Part shown: piece after piece, positions 30,301-38,812 of the stretch
Layout of the letters: each line of letters starts with the position of its first letter
Numbering within the stretch: the first letter of the stretch is position 1
Source of the DNA: Sphingobium lignivorans
GTDB lineage: Bacteria; Pseudomonadota; Alphaproteobacteria; Sphingomonadales; Sphingomonadaceae
DNA length: 64,000 bases
Reading direction: 5' to 3'
Assembly: GCF_014203955.1 (NCBI RefSeq)
Contig: NZ_JACHKA010000001.1
Location: forward strand, 1,116,001 to 1,180,000
Made by a program: the position numbers and the translations under genes
The notes under the pieces: model-generated
What the model saw: only the letters and a program-made list of their open reading frames with translations
Databases searched by the model: none
Told to the model about the DNA's origin: nothing

Positions 30301-33300
30301 TCCGGCGGTACGCTGGTCGGGGTGGTGAACAGCGAGGATGTGAGCTTCACGGCCGGCACCGGTGCCTTCGCGGACAAGGACGTCGGCACCTGGGCCGTGA
30401 CAGCGAGCGGCTATGGCCTCGCGGGCAGCGAAGCCGGGAACTACACACTGGCGCAACCGGTGGTGGCGGACGCCATCATCTCGGCGAAGCTGCTGAGCTT
30501 GACCGGCGTCGTCGCGGCGGACCGGGCTTATGACGGCAGCACCGTGGCTGACCTTACGGGCGGCACTTTGGTCGGTGTGGTGAACAGCGAGGATGTGAGC
30601 TTCACGGCCGGCACCGGTAGCTTCGCGGATAAGGACGTCGGCACCTGGGCAGTGACTGCCAGCGGCTATGGCTTGGCCGGTGCCGATGCGGGCAACTATA
30701 CGCTGGCGCAGCCGGTGGTGGCGAACGCGTCGATCAGCGCCAAGCTGCTGAGCCTGACTGGGGTGGTCGCAGCCGACCGGGCCTATGACGGCAGCACGCT
30801 GGCTGACCTCTCCGGCGGCACTTTGGTTGGTGTCGTGAACAGTGAGGATGTGAGCTTCACAGCGGGGACTGGCGCCTTCGCGGACAAGGACGTCGGCACC
30901 TGGGCCGTGACAGCGAGCGGCTATGGCCTCGCTGGCGCCGATGCCGGGAACTATACGTTGGCCCAGCCGAGCATCGCCGATGCTTCGATCTCGGCCAAGC
31001 TGCTGAGCCTGACCGGGGTAGTCGCAGCCGACCGGGCCTATGATGGCAGCACGTTGGCCGATCTCTCCGGCGGCACTTTGGTCGGTGTCGTGAACAGCGA
31101 GGATGTGAGCTTCACCGCCGGGACCGGCGCCTTCGCGGACAAGGATGTCGGCACATGGGCGGTGACAGCGAGCGGCTACGGCCTCGCGGGCACCGATGCC
31201 GGCAACTATACGCTGGCGCAGCCGGTGGTGGCCGATGCTAGCATCTCGGTCAAGCTGCTGAGCCTGACCGGGGTAGTCGCAGCCGACCGCGCCTATGACG
31301 GCAGCACCGTGGCGGACCTGTCCGGCGGTACGCTGGTTGGCGTGGTCGGCAGCGAGGATGTGAGCTTCACCGCCGGCACGGGCAGCTTTGCGGACAAGGA
31401 CGTCGGCACTTGGGCGGTGACGGCGAGCGGCTATGGGCTCGGGGGGAGCGATGCGGGCAACTACACCCTGGCGCAGCCTCTTGTGGCGAACGCGTCGATC
31501 AGCGCCAAGCTGCTGAGCTTGACCGGCGTGGTCGCGGCGGATCGTGCTTATGACGGCAGCACCGTGGCTGACCTTACGGGCGGCACTTTGGTCGGTGTGG
31601 TGAACAGCGAGGATGTGAGCTTCACGGCCGGCACGGGCAGCTTTGCGGACAAGGATGTCGGGACCTGGACGGTGACGGCGAGCGGCTATGGCCTCGCCGG
31701 GGCCGATGCCGGGAACTACACGCTGGCACAGCCGGCGGTGGCGGATGCTTCGATCTCGGCCAAGCTCCTCAGCCTCACCGGGGTGGTGGCGGCGGATCGG
31801 GATTATGATGGTAGCACATTGGCGGCGCTCTCCGGCGGCACGCTGGTCGGCGTGGTCGGCAGCGAGGATGTGAACTTCACGGCCGGCACCGGTAGCTTTG
31901 CGGACAAGGACGTCGGCACCTGGGCGGTGACGGCGAGCGGCTACGGGCTCACCGGTGCCGATGCGGGCAACTACACGCTGGCGCAACCGGTGGTGGCGGA
32001 TGCCAGCATCTCGGCCAAGCTGCTGAGCCTGACCGGTGTGGTCGCAGCGGACCGCGACTATGACGGCAGCACGCTGGCTGACCTCTCTGGCGGCACGCTG
32101 GTCGGTGTCGTGAACAGTGAGGATGTGAACTTCACGGCCGGCACGGGCAGCTTTGCGGACAAGGACGTCGGCACCTGGGCCGTGACGGCCAGCGGCTATG
32201 GCCTGGCCGGTGCCGATGCGGGCAACTACACGCTGGCGCAACCGGTGGTGGCCGATGCCAGCATCTCGGCGAAGCTGCTGAGCCTGACTGGGGTGGTCGC
32301 AGCCGACCGCGCCTATGACGGCAGCACGCTGGCTGACCTCTCCGGCGGTACGCTGGTCGGGGTGGTGAACAGCGAGGATGTGAGCTTCACGGCCGGCACC
32401 GGTAGCTTCGCGGACAAGGACGTCGGGACGTGGGCGGTGACCGCCAGCGGCTATAGTCTCGCGGGGGCCGATGCGGGCAACTACACGCTGGCCCAGCCGA
32501 GCATCGCCGATGCTTCGATCTCGGCGAAGCTGCTGAGCCTGACCGGTGTGGTCGCAGCCGACCGGGCCTATGACGGCAGCACGCTGGCCGATCTCTTCGG
32601 CGGCACGCTGGTTGGTGTCGTGAACAGTGAGGATGTGAGCTTCACAGCGGGGACTGGCGCCTTCGCGGACAAGGACGTCGGCACCTGGGCCGTGACAGCG
32701 AGCGGCTATGGCCTCGCTGGTGCCGATGCGGGCAACTACACGCTGGCGCAACCGAGCGTGGTCAACCTTGCGACGATCCATCGCCTTGCCCAGGTCGTCT
32801 GGACCGGGGGCGGGGACGGGATCAACTGGTTCGATGCCGCGAACTGGAGCGGGGGCGCGGTGCCGGACGGGGCGAATGTCGCCCGGGTCGTCCTGCCTGC
32901 CAATGTGAGCGTGACGTTCGATCCGGGGCGGACGAGCGGCGGTGCCCATGGCGGGCCGGTCTCGATCGACTGGCTGGATACCAGCCCCGATGCCGACAGC
33001 GTTCCAAGCGCGACGGATACGACCTTCTCGATGCTGGGGGGGAGCCTGAGCGTCGCCCGCGGTCTGACGGTGGACACATTAGGACAGTATGGCGGCGCCA
33101 TCCTGGGCACGGGCGCGATCACGGTGCTCGACAGTTTCGCGCAGAGTGCCGGGTCGATCTCGGTCGGTGGTGATGTCTCGATTAATCAAGGGCTTGGCGA
33201 TCTTTCCTTCGTGTCTATCTCCGGCAGAAATCTCGATCTTCGCGCTGCCGGTTCGGTGCTTGCGGGCGCGCTGACGTCGATCGGTGACACGACAGTTAGC

Positions 33301-33945
33301 GCGGGCTCCAGAGTGGCGCTCGGCGGACCGACGATCGTGGGCGGAACGCTGACCATCCATGCCGGTCCCGGCGCGTTCGACGGCATTTCGCAGGGCCTGC
33401 CCGTGACGGTTGGCGGCGATCTGCTGATCTCCGGCAATGGGCCCATCACGCTCGACAATCCGGCCAATCATGTCGGCGGCATCATTCGCTGCGCGTCGAA
33501 CGGCGGGTGGCCGCGGATCGGCGGGGTCTGCGGCGCCGGCGGCGGGGCAGGGGCGTCCGGGCGGCAGGCCGATGATCTGGTCAGCCGCTCGCTGTCCGTC
33601 GGGACGGCGGGCGACGGCGTCTTCGCCGATGGGGGCGGGCAGGGGGCAGGTCCGGCCTTCGCGCCGTGGCGCGGCGGATCAGGCGCGGCTTCACGCGGGG
33701 GCGGCGGCTCGGCCGGTCTCATGGCCGGGGCGCAGGCCGGCGGTCTGGAGACTGTCGCGGCATCCTTCGTGCTGGAAGGCGGTGCTCGTCTGGTGCTGCG
33801 CAACCTGCTGGGCGCGGCCGGACGGGGCGGATCGCTTTATGTCACGGCGGATCTGGATGGCGACGATGAGGACACGCCGCATCGCTATCGGCGCATCGTC
33901 CCGCGCACCAACCCCGGCCCGGAGGTCTATTATGTCGGCAATTGA
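18354..33945 (+). CDS. Giant TpsA filamentous-haemagglutinin-like adhesin, frame-shifted near the start
   Basis: An exported surface protein of about 5,196 residues after correction. The first frame (ATG 18354, weak GAGG site) encodes a signal peptide and the TPS secretion domain (GGAVVAGQASIAG, INRNGILFGKTSSVDAA), then stops at about 18792. The domain continues one base out of register (GLVATTHDMNDAAFMAGG). Dropping one C from 18769-18771 joins them as VDAAGLVATT. Layout: TPS domain to about residue 300; haemagglutinin-like region; 18 FG-GAP-like repeats (about 600-1870); beta-helix region with three ~450-residue modules (about 2030-3440); MBG-like stretch; 14 YDG repeats of 85 residues (about 3620-4800); and a C-terminal region ending in Gly-rich and acidic sequence. 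No autotransporter barrel is seen, which fits secretion by the adjacent TpsB. Likely role: surface attachment or biofilm. Confidence 0.88.
20158..23960 (+). repeat. 18 tandem FG-GAP-like repeats inside tpsA
   Basis: Eighteen units of roughly 65-75 residues, each with a core like FGxSVALNxxGDRLAVGAxGDDG followed by GAVYLFSFxDxxFxGG and GKGYxGG. This is the pattern of the FG-GAP_2 family, which builds beta-propeller blades. DNA identity between units is lower than in the YDG array, so this array is older or under less homogenisation. Confidence 0.85.
24450..28680 (+). repeat. Three long beta-helix modules inside tpsA
   Basis: Three homologous modules begin at about 24450, 25770 and 27184. Each opens with TSGAQ(D/S)Y and a run ending IENSY/IDNSY. 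Each then continues with SFDAI, a V(V/I)RTAAGGAG-like turn and glycine-rich beta-helix rungs carrying GDI and VTGxG motifs. Module length is about 1.3-1.5 kb. The third copy is the most diverged and the longest. Confidence 0.75.
29212..32781 (+). repeat. 14 tandem YDG-type 255-bp repeats inside tpsA
   Basis: Fourteen head-to-tail units of 85 residues, each with LLSLTGVVAADR(A/D)YDG, GGTLVGVV, FTAGTG(A/S)FADKDVGTW and DAGNYTLAQP. They correspond to the YDG domain found in large bacterial adhesins. Units are nearly identical at DNA level, with shared blocks longer than 100 bp between distant copies, as expected from gene conversion or unequal crossing-over. Confidence 0.92.
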
Positions 33946-34603
33946 TCGCGCGCGCCGGGGGAGGGGTGGGATGCCTGGGGATTCGAGCCGTCGCGCGGCA
34001 TGCGGCGCCGCTGCACCCGGCAGGAGGCTCTTGCAGCCCGCGCTCGCGCTTCTTGCGTTCGGGTTGCTCCTTGCCCGACCGGTGCCGGCCCTCGCAGCGG
34101 ACGCCCCTACCGTCGTGGCGGCCGTCCACGGTGACTGGTCGGTCCTCTGCTTCGCCGACCCCCGGGTCGTCCCGGCCTGCGAGATCGCACAGCTCGCGCG
34201 GAACCGTGGGGCCTCCGGCACTTATGTCGCTCAGTTCAGCCTCTCGTGCATGGGGGCGCACGGGCCGTGCGGCGTGCAGCTGCTTTTGCCGCCTGATGTC
34301 GATCCGGCGGAAAAGGTGCTGGTCGTCCTCAAGGAAGAAGGGCAGCCGCTCCTTGTCCCGGTCTCGGATTGCACGGCTGCGTCCTGCATGGCTGCCGGCT
34401 CGCTCCCTGCCGCCGTGCTCGATGGACTGGAAGCGTCGGCAGCCTGCCGGTTCGAATATCGGGACCGGCGCGGCAGCGCGCAGGCCATTCCGGTCAGCCT
34501 GAAGGGCTTCGAGGCGGCAATGGCCGAGATGCTGCTTCGCAATGGCGCGGGTGATGGCGTCAGTGATGCCGATGCCGATCAGCCTCTGGAGAAGAACCCA
34601 TGA
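33932..34603 (+). CDS. IalB-family (invasion-associated locus B) exported protein 1
   Basis: A 223-residue exported protein with a signal peptide (ALALLAFGLLLARPVPALA) and an IalB-like domain: GDWSVLCF near the start, paired cysteines (VVPACEIAQL, LSCMGAHGPCGVQLLLP, VSDCTAASCM) and a C-terminal IPVSLKGFEAAMAEM. The ATG at 33932 follows GGAGG and overlaps the tpsA end by 14 bp; ATG 33971 after GGGAGGGG is an equally good start. IalB proteins are small periplasmic or surface proteins linked in Bartonella to entry into erythrocytes, but in free-living alphaproteobacteria their role is unknown. Position in the adhesin operon suggests a link to TpsA export or folding. Confidence 0.8.
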   Translation: MSAIDRARRGRGGMPGDSSRRAACGAAAPGRRLLQPALALLAFGLLLARPVPALAADAPTVVAAVHGDWSVLCFADPRVVPACEIAQLARNRGASGTYVAQFSLSCMGAHGPCGVQLLLPPDVDPAEKVLVVLKEEGQPLLVPVSDCTAASCMAAGSLPAAVLDGLEASAACRFEYRDRRGSAQAIPVSLKGFEAAMAEMLLRNGAGDGVSDADADQPLEKNP

Positions 34604-35163
34604 ATCGATATTCTTCCATGTCCCTCGTCATGGCCGCAGCGATCCTGCTCCTTGCACCGGCGCAAGCCGCCGAGCCCGCGGAAAGCCGCGCGCAGCATGG
34701 CGACTGGACTCTCCTATGTTCGCCGCGGGACGGGTTGCCGCCTTGCGAGCTGGCGCAGGCAGTCACCGATCGGGCAGGGGGCAAGCCGGTCATGCGCCTG
34801 TCGATCGCTTATGGCGGCAGGGACGATCGCTATGGCGTCCAGTTCGAGGTGCCGACCGGCATCTTCGTGCAAGGCGACGTGCCGGTGCGTCTGGGCGAGG
34901 GGCAGCCTTTGCCCGGCTTCCGCGTCACCCGGTGCGAGGCGACGGGCTGCTTCATCGACCGGATCATGGCGCGAAAGGAGCTCGATCCTTTCTACGGCAG
35001 CGAGAAAGGCGCGATCGCGTTGAGGACCAGCGCTGGCGAACCGATGGTGATCCCGCTGTCCTTCAAGGGCTTCGCTGACGGGATGCGGGCGATGGAGGAG
35101 CGCAACCGGACCTGGGCGAAAGGCAAGGGTGGCAAGGCCGATGCCGCGCCGTCCCGGCCGTGA
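34600..35163 (+). CDS. IalB-family exported protein 2
   Basis: A 187-residue paralogue of the preceding gene, joined by an ATGA overlap. It has a signal peptide (MSLVMAAAILLLAPAQAAEP) and then the IalB pattern HGDWTLLCS, GLPPCELAQAV, YGVQFEVPTGIFV, TRCEATGCFIDRIM and MVIPLSFKGFADGMRAM. The cysteine pairs match those of copy 1 except for the central pair, which is missing. The basic C-terminal tail is unlike copy 1. Same operon as tpsA; the function is inferred only from position. Confidence 0.82.
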   Translation: MNRYSSMSLVMAAAILLLAPAQAAEPAESRAQHGDWTLLCSPRDGLPPCELAQAVTDRAGGKPVMRLSIAYGGRDDRYGVQFEVPTGIFVQGDVPVRLGEGQPLPGFRVTRCEATGCFIDRIMARKELDPFYGSEKGAIALRTSAGEPMVIPLSFKGFADGMRAMEERNRTWAKGKGGKADAAPSRP

Positions 35164-35191
35164 TGCGCTTCCGTCCATCGGGAGGCGGGCC

Positions 35192-35782
35192 ATGAGCGAG
35201 GAGATGACGCTGGAGGAAGAACTGCGCTATCATCAACTCGCCGAGCTGCTGCGTTGCGCGGCGGAGGCGGTTTCCACTGCGCGCAGTCTCCTCGAGCAGA
35301 CCCGCTATGCGATCTCGCCTTTCGCCCTGGATGCCTTCGCGGCGACGGCCCCGCTGGAATCCTTCTCGACATTCCTCAAGCGGCAGCAGGAGGCGGCGGG
35401 CGCAGCACCGCCCGCCGGCCTGCCGCCTGCCATCCCGCCCCGGCCGAACGGAGCGTGGCGGGATGTGCTGTGGCACGGCCATGTGCCCGAGCGAATCTGC
35501 GAATGCCTGCCGCCCGTCGGCCTTGCCTGCGCGCGCGTGCTGCTCCGGCTGATGGAGGAACCGGGGCGCCCGGTGCCGGTCCGGGAGCTTGGCGCCGCCG
35601 CCGGAACGCGGTCGAGCTCCACGAGCGTCGTCAAGGTCTATATCTGCCGCCTTCGCAGCGCCCTGGCGCGGCAGGGCATTTCTCCAGCCGTGATCGAGAC
35701 GGTCTCGCGCAGCTACAGGCTGCGGCCGGACGGGCTGGTGTCGCTCAGTCAGCTGCTCGCGGTGCGACGGCCGGCCGCCTGA
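35192..35782 (+). CDS. Winged-helix transcriptional regulator (OmpR/PhoB-type DNA-binding domain, no receiver)
   Basis: A 196-residue protein. The N-terminal half is helical and carries no phosphoacceptor receiver motif. The C-terminal ~100 residues form a trans_reg_C-like winged helix (VKVYICRLRSALARQGISPA then IETVSRSYRLRPDG, the recognition helix and wing pattern of PhoB/OmpR). The ATG at 35192 follows GGAGGCGGG; the longer frame starts inside the previous gene. It is the last gene of the tps locus, 28 bp after the second IalB gene, so it may regulate the adhesin operon. What it senses is not apparent. Confidence 0.78.
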   Translation: MSEEMTLEEELRYHQLAELLRCAAEAVSTARSLLEQTRYAISPFALDAFAATAPLESFSTFLKRQQEAAGAAPPAGLPPAIPPRPNGAWRDVLWHGHVPERICECLPPVGLACARVLLRLMEEPGRPVPVRELGAAAGTRSSSTSVVKVYICRLRSALARQGISPAVIETVSRSYRLRPDGLVSLSQLLAVRRPAA

Positions 35783-35787
35783 TCCGC

Positions 35788-35816
35788 GCCGGGCAGGCGC
35801 CGCTGGCGCCCCCGGC
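35788..35816 (+). terminator. Strong hairpin at the end of the adhesin operon
   Basis: GCCGGG pairs with CCCGGC, and GGCGCC pairs with GGCGCC, around a 3-nt loop with a 2-nt bulge, 5 bp after the regulator stop. There is no U-run, so termination would be imperfect or Rho-assisted. Confidence 0.4.
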
Positions 35817-35839
35817 CCCGGAGAGCGATCGACGCGCCT

Positions 35840-35857
35840 CTGTCATCGTTCCGTCAC
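35840..35857 (+). promoter_or_regulatory. Pho-box-like element before the phosphate-scavenging operon
   Basis: CTGTCAT (35840-35846), a 4-bp spacer and CCGTCAC (35851-35857): two 7-bp direct repeats at 11-bp spacing, the layout of a PhoB site (CTGTCAT-N4-CTGTCAT). The first repeat is perfect and the second differs at one core base. It sits 72 bp before the receptor ATG, ahead of three genes for organic-phosphate use, which makes PhoB control likely. Confidence 0.6.
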
Positions 35858-35928
35858 GAAAATGGCGCGAGAGTGTAAAGAAGCCCTCCTAACGGCGCTC
35901 CCGAGAAGAAAATCCCAGGGGGCAGATT

Positions 35929-38748
35929 ATGAAGACTCGGGTTGCAATGAAATTGGTGGCGGGCCTGCTGGCCGCGGCTTCGACCACCACCGTGGCACGC
36001 GCGGGCGAACTGGCCGGGCAGGTGCTGGATGCATCGGGCACGCGGGCGCTCCAGTCGGCGCGCGTTGTGATCGCCGAGATCAACCGGACGGTGGAGACGG
36101 CGCGTGACGGCAGTTTCCTCATTCCCGATCTGCCGGCCGGCACCTACACGGTGCAGGTCAGCTATGTCGGCGCGGAGACGAAGAGCGAGACGGTGACGGT
36201 GCCCGCGCAGGGGCGCGTGACGCTCAACTTCGGCCTGAGCGGCTATGGCCCGGATGACATCCTCGTGGTGGGGCAGGCGGCGAACCTCTCCAGCTCGCTT
36301 TCGCGCCAGCGCGCCGCCGATGGCGTCGAGAATGTGCTGACGCGCGACTCGATCGGCCAGTTCCCGGACCAGAATGTGGCGGAATCGCTGCGTCGCCTGC
36401 CGGGCCTCAATATCCTGAACGATCAGGGCGAGGGGCGGTTCGTCTCGGTGCGCGGGCTCGATCCGGAGCTGAACGCCGCGTCGATCAACGGCACGCGCGT
36501 CCCCGCGCCGGAGAGCGACGTGCGCTCGGTGGCGCTGGACGTCATCCCGAGCGAGCTGATCGAATCGATCGAGGTCAAGAAGACCCTGACGCCGGACATG
36601 GATGCTGACACCATCGGCGCGTCCATCGAGATCAACACGACCAGCGCTTTCGACCGCAAGAAGGACCTCTTCTCGGTGAAGCTGGAAGGCAGCTACAATG
36701 ACTATGCCGACGCGCTGACGCCCAAGAGCAGCTTCGATTTCTCCAAGCGCCTCGGCGACAATTTCGGCATTGCCGGCGGCTTCAGCTACTACAAGCGCAA
36801 GTTCGAGACGGACAATATCGAGGCGGCGGACTGGACGGAGTCCGATGCCGGCGTCTATTATGCCGAGGAAGTCCAGTATCGCGATTATGACGTGGAGCGC
36901 GAGCGCATCGGCGGCTCGCTGAACCTGGACTGGCGCGTGAGCGACAGCACCAAGCTTTACGCGCGCGGCCTCTACAGCGAGTTCTCGGATCAGGAATATC
37001 GCGGCGACATCATCCTCATCATGGACGAGGAGCCGCGCGCCGGCACCGCGACGAGCGCGTCCTTCTCGGACGAGGACGGCCGCATCGAGGTCCGCCGCCG
37101 GATGAAGGATCGCTTCGAGAAGCAGCGCATCAAGTCGCTGACCATCGGCGGCGAGACCGAGGCCGGCCCGTGGAAGGCGGTCTATGCAGGGTCCTGGTCG
37201 GAGGCGTCGGAGCGGGAGAACGGGTCCGTCGATCCGACGCGGTTCCGCGCGCGCTTCGACGGCGACGGGGTGGGCGTGGATTTCGATTATTCCAACCCGC
37301 GCCGCCCGCTGTTCACGATCACCGGGGACACGGACCTCTTCAACGATCCCGAGGAATATGGCTTCAACGAGCTGGAGCACACGGTGCTCTCGGACTCGAA
37401 GGACCGCGAATATATGCTGAAGGGCGACCTTTCGCGCGTGTTCGCCTCGGCCGCCGGCTCGTTCACGGTACAGGGCGGCGTCAAGGCGCGCTGGCGCGAG
37501 AAGTCCTACGCCCTCCAGTCGGACGTCTATGACGATTATGACGGCGACTATACGCTGGCGGACGTTCTGGGGCGGCAGAGCTATCGCATTGCCGATCTGG
37601 GACCGCTCCCCAGCCACACCGGCCCGACCGATTTCTTCAATCGCAACCGCGCGAACTTCGAGCTGAACCAGGTCGATACCGACGTCGCGTCGAACGCGTC
37701 CGACTATTCGGTGAAGGAGGATGTCCTTGCCGCTTATCTTCTGGGTCGGTGGGACAGCGAGAAAGTGCGGGTGATCGGCGGCGTGCGCATGGAGCGCACA
37801 TGGAACGACATCCGCGCCAAGCGCACGCAGATCGTGGCGGAAGGCGACGAATATGAGGGCGTGGAAGTCGAGGAAGACACGGTCTTCGTCACGCCCAACC
37901 GGTTCGAGCGCAGCTATACCGACTGGCTGCCCAGCCTGGCGCTGCGTTACGAGCCCTCGGACGGGCTGGTGCTGCGCCTGGGCGGCTACAAGAGCCTCGT
38001 GCGCCCCAAGCTCTCCAACCTCGCGCCCCGCATGGAGATCAATGAGGACCGCGAAGTGACCGTGGGCAATCCCGATCTGGCACCCTATCGCGCATGGAAT
38101 ATCGATGCCTCGGCGGAATGGTATTTCAGCAAGAATGCGGCGCTCACCGGCGGCTTCTTCTGGAAGTCGATCGACAATTTCGTGGTGGAGCAGCGCATCA
38201 CCACGCCGGGGACCATCGATGGCGTGGCCTATACGGAACTGACGACCTACATCAATGGCGACACCGCCAAGGTGAAGGGTGTCGAGCTCTCCTACAACCA
38301 GCTCTTCACCTTCCTGCCCGCGCCGTTCGACGGCCTGCTGCTCAACCTCAATTACACCTATACCGACGCGACCGGCACGGTGCTGACCGATGGCGACATC
38401 GCCGATCCGCGCAACATTCCGCTGGCCGCCTCGGCACAGAACACGTTCAACATCGTGCTCGGCTACGAGAAGGGGCCGCTCTCGCTGCGTGCGGCGGGCA
38501 CCTATCGCGACAAATATCTGGACGAACTGGGCGGCGAGGCGGAGCAGGATCGCTATGTCGACGAGCATTTCCAGCTCGACTTTTCCGCCAAGTATCGGCT
38601 CACGAAGAATGTCCGTCTGTTCGCGGAATGGATCAACGTGACCGACGCGCCCTATTTCGCCTATCAGAATTACGGCAATGCCAAGCGCATCCTGCAGTAT
38701 GAGGCGTATAACTGGACCGCCAAGTTCGGCCTTACCGCCAGCTTCTGA
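35929..38748 (+). CDS. TonB-dependent receptor with carboxypeptidase-regulatory-like domain
   Basis: A 939-residue outer-membrane receptor. A signal peptide (MKLVAGLLAAASTTTVARA) is followed by a carboxypeptidase-regulatory-like beta-sandwich (about residues 27-100, with GTYTVQVSYVGAETKSETV). Next come the plug (QFPDQNVAESLRRLPGLNI, FVSVRGLDPELNAASINGTR, IESIEVKKTLTPDMDADTIG) and a 22-strand barrel ending in TASF. This receptor type imports large substrates across the outer membrane with TonB energy. Its partners downstream are a phosphoesterase and a phytase, so the cargo is probably phytate, an inositol phosphate or a metal complex freed from it. A Pho-box-like site lies upstream. Confidence 0.92.
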   Translation: MKTRVAMKLVAGLLAAASTTTVARAGELAGQVLDASGTRALQSARVVIAEINRTVETARDGSFLIPDLPAGTYTVQVSYVGAETKSETVTVPAQGRVTLNFGLSGYGPDDILVVGQAANLSSSLSRQRAADGVENVLTRDSIGQFPDQNVAESLRRLPGLNILNDQGEGRFVSVRGLDPELNAASINGTRVPAPESDVRSVALDVIPSELIESIEVKKTLTPDMDADTIGASIEINTTSAFDRKKDLFSVKLEGSYNDYADALTPKSSFDFSKRLGDNFGIAGGFSYYKRKFETDNIEAADWTESDAGVYYAEEVQYRDYDVERERIGGSLNLDWRVSDSTKLYARGLYSEFSDQEYRGDIILIMDEEPRAGTATSASFSDEDGRIEVRRRMKDRFEKQRIKSLTIGGETEAGPWKAVYAGSWSEASERENGSVDPTRFRARFDGDGVGVDFDYSNPRRPLFTITGDTDLFNDPEEYGFNELEHTVLSDSKDREYMLKGDLSRVFASAAGSFTVQGGVKARWREKSYALQSDVYDDYDGDYTLADVLGRQSYRIADLGPLPSHTGPTDFFNRNRANFELNQVDTDVASNASDYSVKEDVLAAYLLGRWDSEKVRVIGGVRMERTWNDIRAKRTQIVAEGDEYEGVEVEEDTVFVTPNRFERSYTDWLPSLALRYEPSDGLVLRLGGYKSLVRPKLSNLAPRMEINEDREVTVGNPDLAPYRAWNIDASAEWYFSKNAALTGGFFWKSIDNFVVEQRITTPGTIDGVAYTELTTYINGDTAKVKGVELSYNQLFTFLPAPFDGLLLNLNYTYTDATGTVLTDGDIADPRNIPLAASAQNTFNIVLGYEKGPLSLRAAGTYRDKYLDELGGEAEQDRYVDEHFQLDFSAKYRLTKNVRLFAEWINVTDAPYFAYQNYGNAKRILQYEAYNWTAKFGLTASF

Positions 38749-38763
38749 TCGCGCGAGAGACTG

Positions 38764-38790
38764 GCCGGCCGCGTCCCTTGCGCGGCCGGC
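38764..38790 (+). terminator. Intergenic hairpin between receptor and phosphatase genes
   Basis: A 10-bp perfect stem (GCCGGCCGCG and its complement) with a 7-nt loop, followed by AGTTCATTTT. It may act as a partial terminator or mRNA-stability element giving more receptor than enzyme. Confidence 0.5.
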
Positions 38791-38812
38791 AGTTCATTTT
38801 GGGAGGATGCCG

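Noticed and set aside
29212..32781. Regular direct repeats considered as a CRISPR array
   Set aside because: Units are 255 bp, coding and without unique spacers; they are protein repeats.
29185..32949. A 1,254-residue open frame on the minus strand across the YDG array
   Set aside because: It mirrors the codon bias and repeats of the plus-strand adhesin, has no start signal, and its translation is low-complexity with no domain.
35854..38568. A 904-residue minus-strand frame opposite the TonB-dependent receptor
   Set aside because: Antisense to a clear receptor gene; the translation is a His/Arg/Val-rich shadow.
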